DNA of 21,658 bases, from the NCBI GenBank assembly GCA_036388295.1, contig DASVSC010000307.1, positions 1-21,658 on the forward strand, in the 5' to 3' direction. Shown piece by piece: positions 14,588 to 20,673 of the stretch. The notes under the pieces are model-generated. The model worked only from the letters and a program-made list of their open reading frames with translations, did not search any database and was not told the DNA's origin. Position 1 is the first letter of the stretch. Each line of letters opens with the position of its first letter. The position numbers were made by a program, and so were the translations under genes. This DNA is from RYN-431 sp036388295 (GTDB lineage: Bacteria > Planctomycetota > Phycisphaerae > Tepidisphaerales > Tepidisphaeraceae).

Positions 14588-14593
14588 ACCCTA
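14588..14593 (-). promoter_or_regulatory. TAGGGT before the MBL-fold gene: -10 box or SD
   Basis: On the minus strand TAGGGT ends 7 nt before ATG 14580. It fits a -10 box for a leaderless transcript, but AGGG at 7-8 nt is also a usable SD. The sequence alone does not decide. The remaining gap to the ASCH stop (14594-14676) shows nothing clear. Confidence 0.3.
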
Positions 14594-14676
14594 GACCGGT
14601 TCCGGCACCCGCGTCCGCCGAATTACGGTGAAATCGCGCTCATGTCCGGTGTCGCCGGGCGAGCGGCCTCTGTCGC

Positions 14677-15318
14677 TTACTTCGGCGGCCGTCCGAAATC
14701 GAATGTGATCGCCCACACCCACGGGTCGTCGCCGTAGCGTTCGCCGGGCGTGGTGTAGAAGCCGTCCCAGACGGCCGCGAGGGATTGCCCGGGCGGCAGG
14801 CCTTCAGCGGCCAGGTCGGCGGCGGCGATGGCTTGCAGGCGTTCGGCCCGCACGGCTTCGACACGCAGCCAGAGCCGGGCGGCGGAGCGGGCCATGTACA
14901 TGCCCGGGCGGAATCGGCGGCCGGTGGGGCGGGGTTCGTCGGCGGCGTATTGCGTGTGCGCGATGCCGTCCGAATCGATCGTCGTCAGCCACGGCTCGCG
15001 GACGTACAGCCAGTCGCCGACGCGGGCGAGCGGGCACGCGTCGGGCGATGGCGTGGCATCGGGCTGCGGCCGGACCGGGCGACGCGTCTGCGTCTTACGG
15101 CCGTCCAGCACGGCGCGGACGAGGTCGATGGCGAACCCAATGCCCTTGGCGGTGGCGTGGTCTGACGACGAAGCGCGTGACGCCGATCGTGCGGCGGTTG
15201 CCCCTTCGGGCGATGGCCCCAGGCGTCGCAGCAGTGCGGCGCGGGTCTGGCGTTCGAGGGCGTGTTGGATCGCTGCGGTGTCTGGAAACAGCTCGCCGGT
15301 GACGTCGGGCTGTTTCAT
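14677..15318 (-). CDS. ASCH/PUA-like domain protein, phage-type
   Basis: 213 residues. From about residue 61 the protein follows the ASCH-like pattern seen in many phage and prophage proteins: AIDLVRAVLDGRKTQTRRPV (63-82) with the family G-x-K-x-x-x-R signature, a charged loop, GDWLYVREPW (101-110), FRPGMYMARSAARLWLRV (136-153), VRAERLQAI, AAEGL, VWDGFY and a final WVWAITFDF strand. ASCH domains are PUA-like beta barrels thought to bind RNA or modified nucleosides; E. coli YqfB of this group hydrolyses N4-acetylcytidine. Residues 1-60 are an unconserved Ala/Arg/Ser-rich extension. No phage genes surround it, so it is a domesticated or isolated copy. ATG 15318 has a weak GGCGGA upstream. It is co-directional with ilvB and may be the third gene of that operon. 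The biochemical role is not known. Confidence 0.8.
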   Translation of the reverse strand: MKQPDVTGELFPDTAAIQHALERQTRAALLRRLGPSPEGATAARSASRASSSDHATAKGIGFAIDLVRAVLDGRKTQTRRPVRPQPDATPSPDACPLARVGDWLYVREPWLTTIDSDGIAHTQYAADEPRPTGRRFRPGMYMARSAARLWLRVEAVRAERLQAIAAADLAAEGLPPGQSLAAVWDGFYTTPGERYGDDPWVWAITFDFGRPPK

Positions 15319-15335
15319 AGCGGTTCCGCCGGGGT

Positions 15336-15363
15336 CAGGGCGTTGGGGCCAGGGCGCCGGGGA
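15336..15363. repeat. Short 14-nt tandem repeat after the small secreted gene
   Basis: CAGGGCGTTGGGGC (15336-15349) and CAGGGCGCCGGGGA (15350-15363) are imperfect tandem copies, and a third decayed copy TTAGGGCGCTGGCG continues into the 3' end of the secreted-protein gene, including its stop codon. It fills the 45-nt gap to the ASCH start. It is probably a slippage product. Confidence 0.5.
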
Positions 15364-15936
15364 TTAGGGCGCTGGCGGCGTCGCGGGGGCGTCGTACGTC
15401 GCGGTGCGGATCACGTCGATGGCCTTATCAAGCGCGGGCGTCTCGGCCAAGTGGGTGACGGCGACGGCCAGCGCCAGGCCCGGCATTTGAACGACGACGT
15501 TCGTTACGGCAATCGCTTTCCCCGGGGCGGCCTTGGCGGGGGTGAGCGTGCAGCGATAGCCGCTCGCGCTGCCTTCGACTTTCGTCAGCTTCACTTCTTT
15601 TTCGGCAGACCCTTCGACCATCGGCTTGGCCATGTCGGTGATGATCTGCTTGATCTGGTCGTCGTTCAGGACGCGGGCGCCGATCGGGATCGGCTGGATT
15701 TTCAGGCGCATCGGGCCGGCCCCGGCGGGGGCGTTGATTTCGATGCTGGCCGGCATTTTCGGGTTCGTGCCGGTCGCCTGCTTCTGCGTCCAGCCGGTCG
15801 GCACTTCGAGGTGCAGGCCGGGCTTTTTCGCGGGCGACGGCTGGGCGAACGCGGCGGCCGGGAACAGGGCGACGATCAGGACGCAGGAAGCGACCATGGA
15901 CGCCACGGCAAACGGCTTGTTCGTCGTTTCGTTCAC
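15364..15936 (-). CDS. Small secreted protein of unknown function
   Basis: 190 residues from GTG 15936. This start is chosen because it overlaps the ilvB stop as GTGA and has GGGAG 6 nt upstream; a longer ATG start at 15966 would lie inside ilvB. Residues 1-31 are a signal peptide (basic NKP, hydrophobic VASMVASCVLIVALF, cleavage after AFA). The mature part starts with a Pro/Lys linker, then GLHLEVPTGW, strands around IEINAP and MRLKIQPIPIG, a helix DDQIKQIITDMAKPMVEGS, then VEGSASGYRCTLTP and a C-terminal helix before an Ala/Pro tail. The strand-helix layout with a P-x-G-W start resembles PsbP/Mog1-like (DUF1795-type) secreted domains, but this is a guess by pattern. One Cys only. Translation is coupled to ilvB, yet no functional link is apparent. 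Confidence 0.8.
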   Translation of the reverse strand: MNETTNKPFAVASMVASCVLIVALFPAAAFAQPSPAKKPGLHLEVPTGWTQKQATGTNPKMPASIEINAPAGAGPMRLKIQPIPIGARVLNDDQIKQIITDMAKPMVEGSAEKEVKLTKVEGSASGYRCTLTPAKAAPGKAIAVTNVVVQMPGLALAVAVTHLAETPALDKAIDVIRTATYDAPATPPAP

Positions 15937-17744
15937 GCCAGACTCCCGGCGTCCAAGCCGTAGCATTCCTGGCCGGCACAGTTACCGCCGTCCTGTCCGA
16001 TCATGCCGAGCGTCAGTTCGTGCAGGCCCTTGCCGGCCGCCACCATGGGGTAAACGTGTTCTTCCGGGTCGACGTGGCAGTCGAGGACGACCGGGCCGTC
16101 GTGGCTGAGCATCTGGTCGATGGCTTTGGGGACGTCCTTTTTGTCATCGACGCGAATGCCTTTGACGCCGAACGCCTCGGCCATGAGGGAGAAGCTGGGG
16201 TTCTTCATCACCGCCGAGCTGTAACGCTTTTGGTAGAACAAATCCTGCCACTGCTTGATCATGCCGAGGAAGTCGTTGTTGAGGATGACGGCCTTCACCG
16301 GGATGTTGTACTCGGCCATGGTGGCCAGTTCGTAGCACGTCATCAGGTACGAGCCGTCGCCGTCGATGTCGATGACGGTTTTGCCGGGTGAGCCGAGCTG
16401 CGCGCCGATGGCGGCGGGCAGGCCGTAGCCCATCGTGCCCAGACCGCCGCTGGTGATGAACTGCCGCGGGAAGCGCCAGCGGTAGAACTGGGCGGCCCAC
16501 ATCTGGTGCTGGCCGACGCCGGTGGTGATGATCGCTTCGCTCTTGGTCTGGCGATTGATTTCGTCGATCACGTACTGCGGCTTAGCGTAAGCGGTGTCGT
16601 CGAAATACTTGAACGGGTACTGCTGCTTCCACTGGTCTATTGCGTTGAACCACGACTTGCGGTCGCGGTGTTCAATCAAGGGGAGCATGGCCAACAAGCT
16701 GGCGCGGGCGTCGCCGACGACGGGCACGTCCACGTCGACGGTTTTGGAAATCGACGACGGGTCGATGTCGATGTGGATGATCTTGGCGTTCGGGGCGAAG
16801 GTGGCGATGTTGCCGGTGACGCGGTCGTCGAAGCGGGCGCCGATAGCGATCAGGCAGTCGGATTCCTGCACGGCGTAGTTGGCGTAGACGCTGCCGTGCA
16901 TGCCGAGCATGTGGAGCGTGCGCGGGTTGAGTTCGTCGAACGCGCCCATGCCCAGCAGGGTGGTGGTGCAGGGGATGTTGCCGCGCTCGGACAGCTTGCG
17001 GACTTCTTCCCACGCGCCGCTGATGATCGCGCCGCCGCCGACGTACAGCACCGGCTTTTCGCTGCGGTTAATCAGTTCGGCCGCTTCCAGAATCTGCTTC
17101 GCGCCGCCGCCGGTGAGGCCTTGATTTTGGCGCTTGGCGATGTGCGGGCGGGGCGTGTCGTCGACTTCTTCGGGGCAAATGCCGGCCGAGATGTCTTTGG
17201 GCAAGTCGATCAGCACCGGCCCCGGACGGCCGCTGGTGGCGACCATGAACGCTTCGTTGATGATGCGCGGCAGTTCGCGGATGTCTTTGACCAGGTAATT
17301 CCACTTCGTGCACGGCCGGCTGATGCCGGTGACGTCGGCTTCCTGGAAAGCGTCGTTGCCGATGACCTTCGTCGCCACTTGGCCGCTGATGACGACCATG
17401 GGCACGCTGTCCATCTGCGCCGTGGCCATCGGCGTGATCATGTTGGTGGCGGCGGGGCCGCTGGTGACGATGGCGACGCCCGGCTTGCCGGTCGCCCGGG
17501 CGTAGCCGTCGGCACAGTGGCCGCTGGCCTGCTCGTGGCGGTTCAAGATGAACTTGGCGGGCGTGCGGTACAGCTCGTCGAACACCGGCAGAATGGCCCC
17601 GCCCGGGTAGCCGAACATCACCTCGACCTTGTGCGTGGCGACAAGGGCTTCGTGGAGGATCTGAGCGCCGGTTTTGCCCTTGAAGCGGGGCTTGGCGTCA
17701 GTCTTGGATCGTTGCGTGGGGACGGGTTGGTTGATGAGCGTCAT
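15933..17744 (-). CDS. ilvB: Acetolactate synthase, large catalytic subunit
   Basis: 603 residues. It condenses pyruvate with pyruvate or 2-ketobutyrate, the first common step of valine, leucine and isoleucine synthesis, using thiamine diphosphate, Mg and FAD. Visible: FGYPGGAILPVFDEL (44-58), NRHEQASGHCADGYARATG (68-86) with catalytic Glu 71, SGRPGPVLIDLPKDI (171-185), ARFDDRVTGN (303-312), the ThDP/Mg motif GDGSYLMTCYELATMAEYN (462-480) to NN 489-490, and MIKQWQDLFY (495-504) with the herbicide-site Trp 499. This is the biosynthetic, not the catabolic AlsS, pattern. The C-terminus continues about 20 residues past the usual end with two Cys (NCAGQECYG). The regulatory subunit gene ilvN, usually next, is absent; a secreted-protein gene overlaps the stop as GTGA. 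A promoter is visible 50-90 nt upstream. Confidence 0.96.
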   Translation of the reverse strand: MTLINQPVPTQRSKTDAKPRFKGKTGAQILHEALVATHKVEVMFGYPGGAILPVFDELYRTPAKFILNRHEQASGHCADGYARATGKPGVAIVTSGPAATNMITPMATAQMDSVPMVVISGQVATKVIGNDAFQEADVTGISRPCTKWNYLVKDIRELPRIINEAFMVATSGRPGPVLIDLPKDISAGICPEEVDDTPRPHIAKRQNQGLTGGGAKQILEAAELINRSEKPVLYVGGGAIISGAWEEVRKLSERGNIPCTTTLLGMGAFDELNPRTLHMLGMHGSVYANYAVQESDCLIAIGARFDDRVTGNIATFAPNAKIIHIDIDPSSISKTVDVDVPVVGDARASLLAMLPLIEHRDRKSWFNAIDQWKQQYPFKYFDDTAYAKPQYVIDEINRQTKSEAIITTGVGQHQMWAAQFYRWRFPRQFITSGGLGTMGYGLPAAIGAQLGSPGKTVIDIDGDGSYLMTCYELATMAEYNIPVKAVILNNDFLGMIKQWQDLFYQKRYSSAVMKNPSFSLMAEAFGVKGIRVDDKKDVPKAIDQMLSHDGPVVLDCHVDPEEHVYPMVAAGKGLHELTLGMIGQDGGNCAGQECYGLDAGSLA

Positions 17745-17802
17745 GGCAGAGTCCGTTGCGAGTCACACGCCGCCGGCGGTCGGCAGCGCGAAAGGATCGT
17801 CA

Positions 17803-17831
17803 AATCTAGCGTTCTGGCGGGGTTGCGACAA
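17803..17831 (-). promoter_or_regulatory. Sigma-70-type promoter for ilvB
   Basis: On the minus strand TTGTCG (17831-17826), a 17-nt spacer, and TAGATT (17808-17803) form a good -35/-10 pair. Predicted transcription start is near 17796, giving a leader of about 50 nt before ATG 17744. It is the only promoter in the window with both boxes convincing. Confidence 0.6.
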
Positions 17832-17896
17832 CAAAAATCCGGGTGGCGGGAGCAGGCCAGGACGGCAAAAGTGGGGCCGGCGGTCGAAGTCCGAAG

Positions 17897-18054
17897 GTCA
17901 CGGACGACGTCCCGACGGCCTAGCGTACGACGACGCGAAGGCGGGGAAGGGTGGCGGGAATACGCGCAAGACGCTGCATTCGGGTCGTTGATCATACGGT
18001 CGCAGGCGAATCGACGTCAACGGTTTTTCGTTCACTTCCGTCACGGACGACGTC
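17897..18054. repeat. 15-bp direct repeat upstream of ilvB
   Basis: GTCACGGACGACGTC occurs identically at 17897-17911 and 18040-18054, 143 bp apart start to start. Both copies lie upstream of the ilvB promoter. They could be operator sites or chance; GACGTC-type words are frequent in this GC-rich DNA. Confidence 0.45.
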
Positions 18055-18061
18055 AGAACGG

Positions 18062-18814
18062 TCAGACCGCCTCGAATGTGTGCCCGGTCGGATCGGCCAG
18101 GGCGATGGTGAAGACGTTAATCGCGGCCGGATCGGCGGTCGCGACGGCCCGGGCCATGGCCTTGAGCGTCGCGCCGGTAGTCATCACGTCGTCCACCAGC
18201 GTCACCCGCCGGCCGCGCAGGGTGTCAGGGCGGGTGACGGCGAATGCGCCGCTGAGGTTGCGCAGACGATCTAAACGGCTGGTCAGCAGCGACTGCGCCT
18301 GCGTCCGCCGCAGGCGAATCACCGGCGTCCGCACCCGCACGCCACACGCCCTGCCGAGCCGGCGGGCGATCACGTCGGCCTGGTTGAACCCGCGCACCGT
18401 CTGCCGCCAGCCGTGCAGTGGCACGGGCACCAGCACGTCCGTTTGCCGCAGTAGGTCGCGCACGCGCGGCAATCGGGCGGCGCGATCGGCGAGGATCTCG
18501 CCGGTCGTCCAGCCGTGATAAAACTTCAGCCGGTGCACCAATGGCCGCAACGGGTCGGCGTAGACGCCGAGGTTGACGACTTCATCGAACAACCGATACC
18601 CGCGGCCGAGGCAGTGCTGGCAGGGGGCGTCCTCCATCGCCAACGGCGCGCCGCAGTCGCGGCATTGCGGGCGGGCTTCTGACGCCGCCAGACGCGTCTC
18701 GCAGTCGGTGCAGAAGCGATCGCCGTCGGGCGTCGCGTCACGACACAGCGCGCAGCGGCCCGGAAACAGCAGGGTGGCGAAATCGTCGAAGCCTCGGCGA
18801 AGGGCGACCAGCAC
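18062..18814 (-). CDS. ComF-family phosphoribosyltransferase-like protein
   Basis: 250 residues from GTG 18814. Two zinc-ribbon-like cysteine sets are at the N-terminus: C21-x2-C24 with C35-x2-C38, and C51-x2-C54 with C65-x2-C68. The C-terminal half is a type I phosphoribosyltransferase fold with VPVPLHGWRQTVRGFNQADV (129-148) and the PRPP loop VTLVDDVMTTGATL (204-217). This is the ComFC/GntX layout, full length. ComF proteins are needed for DNA uptake in naturally competent bacteria and are also found widely in others; their enzymatic substrate is not established. No other competence gene is near. An A/T-containing TAGGGT box 6 nt before the GTG may be a -10 or supply an AGGG SD. No terminator with a U-tract is seen after the stop. 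Confidence 0.9.
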   Translation of the reverse strand: MLVALRRGFDDFATLLFPGRCALCRDATPDGDRFCTDCETRLAASEARPQCRDCGAPLAMEDAPCQHCLGRGYRLFDEVVNLGVYADPLRPLVHRLKFYHGWTTGEILADRAARLPRVRDLLRQTDVLVPVPLHGWRQTVRGFNQADVIARRLGRACGVRVRTPVIRLRRTQAQSLLTSRLDRLRNLSGAFAVTRPDTLRGRRVTLVDDVMTTGATLKAMARAVATADPAAINVFTIALADPTGHTFEAV

Positions 18815-18820
18815 AGCGGA

Positions 18821-18826
18821 ACCCTA
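18821..18826 (-). promoter_or_regulatory. TAGGGT before the comF-like gene: -10 box or SD
   Basis: On the minus strand TAGGGT ends 6 nt before GTG 18814, the same word and almost the same distance as before the MBL-fold gene. Either a leaderless -10 box or an AGGG Shine-Dalgarno site. Confidence 0.3.
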
Positions 18827-18910
18827 TCATTGATGGCGCGCGTCGGTCCACTTCGATCGGTCTTCACGCCACGGCTTCCGCCGTCGTTTGAAGTCCCTCG
18901 CCCGCACCGG

Positions 18911-18916
18911 TAGCAT
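18911..18916 (+). promoter_or_regulatory. Candidate -10 box for the LptF/LptG operon
   Basis: TAGCAT followed by TGCCCCGC, the same hexamer-plus-C-rich pattern as before the MFS gene. It implies a start near 18923 and a leader of about 26 nt before ATG 18949. It makes the upstream in-frame TTG at 18916 unlikely as start, since it would lie at or before the transcript 5' end. Confidence 0.4.
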
Positions 18917-18948
18917 TGCCCCGCTCTGTCCGCGACTTTGCGTTACCC

Positions 18949-20667
18949 ATGGGCAAAACACTTTTCTGGTACGTCTTCTGGAACCTGCTGAAGGTGTTCG
19001 GCCTCGCGTCGGGCGTCATCGCGGGCATCATGAGCTTCGGCGGCTTGCTCAAGCCGCTGATGGACAACGGCCTGGACATCGGCCAGGTCGGCAAAATGCT
19101 CGGCTACGCGATGCCGGCGATGACGACCTACAGCTACCCGATCGCTGCGCTATTCGCCTGCACGGTCGTCTACGGCCGATTGTCGGCCGACAATGAAGTC
19201 ACCGCCGTTCGCGCCGCGGGCATCAGTCTGGGGCCGCTCGGTTTAGGCTTCCCCGCGCTGGTGCTGGGCGTGATCGTCGCGTTCGTCAGCCTGATCGCCC
19301 TCAGTTACGTCGTGCCGGCCGCGTCGCTGGGGATGGAACGCACGGTCGTCTCCAACCTCGGCCAGCTGGTCGTCAACCGCATCACGCAGCAGCACCAGAT
19401 TCAGCTCTACCAGACCGGTAGCCAGCCGCTGACGATCTACGCCCGCGCCGCCCAACTGGAACCGCCGGACCCCGAGCGGCCGAACGAACAGGTCGTGACG
19501 CTGGAAGGCGTTTCCATCGTGACGTTCGAAAAGGGCGTGGCCGACAAGAAGATGGCCGTTCCGGAGGAATTCTTCCTCGCCAAGACCGCTCGGGCCTACA
19601 TCCGCCAGAGCGACGACCCGGACGACGAGGCCAAGCCCGTGCAACTGATGGCGACCATGAGCGACGGCGTGAAGTTCCCGCGCCAGGTCATCGGCCGAGC
19701 GGATTCGGCGCTGCAGGGTGGCGTCAAAACGCAGCAGTTCGGCCCGTTCCCGCTGCAGTCGCCGCTGCGCGAGAACACGAAGTTCATGCCGATCGACAAG
19801 CTGCAGGACTTGCGGGACCACCCGGAAAAAAGCCGCCGCATGCAGGCCAGTCTGCAGTCGCTGATCCAATCCGACCAGCAGACCGAATACCTGCAGTCCC
19901 TCGTCCGCCAGTTGGCCGACGGCACCGGCATGGTGCAGTTCCAGACGACCGGCGGCGACCGCTTCACCCTCATCCCCGGCCCCGTCCGGCCGCGGGTGGA
20001 TCGCAACCGCCTGATCCTGGAAAGCGCGCCCACCGGCCCCGAAGGCGTCCGGTTCATCCAGACGCGCGGCGGCAACCTGCCGAGCTTCGATTGGTACGCC
20101 CGTGTCGCCCGCGTCCGCGTCTACCCGGACAACGAACAGAAGCAGCTGGCCGTGTCGATCGAACTGCAGGACGCGGTGCTGAAAGTGGAAGGCGAAGAAA
20201 GTGCCCGTGATTCGCTCGAGCGCAGCTTCAGCGTCGCCATGCCGCCTAACGTCGCGACGATTGCCGACCGGACGGTGAAGCAGTACGTCAGCCGGCCGGA
20301 CCTGCCGGCGTCGTCGTTCAAATTGCTGAAGCGCAACCTGCTCAAGCAGGACAACAGCGTGGTGAGCGAAATGCACAGCCGTGTCAGCTTCGCGCTCAGC
20401 TGCGTCGTCTTGACGGTCGTCGGCTACGGCCTCGGCGTGATGTTCAAGAGCGGCAATTACCTGAACGCCTTCGCGGTCAGCGTGGTGCCGGCGATCGTCA
20501 GTATTGTCCTGGTCGTCACCGGCCAGCACATCTGCGAAAACATCCCGGCAGACATCGGCCCGAAGTTCCAAAACCCGCTGAATCTGGGCCTGATCGTGAT
20601 CTGGACCGGCAACGTTGCGGTATCGCTCCTGGCGATCGTCCTTCTCACGCGGCTGCGGAGGACATAG
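18949..20667 (+). CDS. LptF/LptG (YjgP/YjgQ) family permease, long form
   Basis: 572 residues from ATG 18949; an in-frame TTG at 18916 is less likely. LptF and LptG are the membrane half of the LptB2FG ABC transporter, which extracts lipopolysaccharide from the inner membrane. Visible: first membrane segment about 10-30, a second about 50-72, the hallmark YGRLSADNEVTAVRAAGIS (75-93), a third about 98-122, and three more hydrophobic segments near the C-terminus starting about 485. The periplasmic part between them is about 350 residues, against about 150-200 in E. coli LptF (366 residues in total), and includes a helical insert (LRDHPEKSRRMQASLQSLIQ) not expected in the jelly-roll. The second family member starts 6 nt after the stop. 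Which is F and which is G cannot be decided here. The presence of the pair argues for a diderm cell with LPS-type lipid export. Confidence 0.88.
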   Translation: MGKTLFWYVFWNLLKVFGLASGVIAGIMSFGGLLKPLMDNGLDIGQVGKMLGYAMPAMTTYSYPIAALFACTVVYGRLSADNEVTAVRAAGISLGPLGLGFPALVLGVIVAFVSLIALSYVVPAASLGMERTVVSNLGQLVVNRITQQHQIQLYQTGSQPLTIYARAAQLEPPDPERPNEQVVTLEGVSIVTFEKGVADKKMAVPEEFFLAKTARAYIRQSDDPDDEAKPVQLMATMSDGVKFPRQVIGRADSALQGGVKTQQFGPFPLQSPLRENTKFMPIDKLQDLRDHPEKSRRMQASLQSLIQSDQQTEYLQSLVRQLADGTGMVQFQTTGGDRFTLIPGPVRPRVDRNRLILESAPTGPEGVRFIQTRGGNLPSFDWYARVARVRVYPDNEQKQLAVSIELQDAVLKVEGEESARDSLERSFSVAMPPNVATIADRTVKQYVSRPDLPASSFKLLKRNLLKQDNSVVSEMHSRVSFALSCVVLTVVGYGLGVMFKSGNYLNAFAVSVVPAIVSIVLVVTGQHICENIPADIGPKFQNPLNLGLIVIWTGNVAVSLLAIVLLTRLRRT

Positions 20668-20673
20668 GCCGCG

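Larger units (their letters stand above)
17745..18061. other. 317-nt intergenic region between ilvB and comF-like genes
   Basis: The gap lies upstream of ilvB and downstream of the comF-like gene, both minus strand. It contains the ilvB promoter (17803-17831), a short GC-rich palindrome CCGCCGGCGG (17770-17779) in the presumed leader, and a 15-bp direct repeat (17897-17911 and 18040-18054). No credible small gene, RNA gene or classical terminator with a U-tract for the comF-like gene was found. Confidence 0.6.

Noticed and set aside
14677..15318. Prophage remnant
   Set aside because: Only one phage-like domain protein is present; there is no integrase, structural gene or attachment-site pair.
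17745..17800. Attenuator or leader peptide for ilvB
   Set aside because: The leader is only about 50 nt and shows no run of Leu, Val or Ile codons and no terminator/antiterminator pair; only a short GC palindrome.
16506..18518. 670-codon plus-strand open frame
   Set aside because: It is antisense to ilvB and the comF-like gene, both with intact motifs; long antisense frames are expected at this GC content.
19243..20571. 442-codon minus-strand frame
   Set aside because: Antisense shadow of the LptF/G gene; no recognisable motif.
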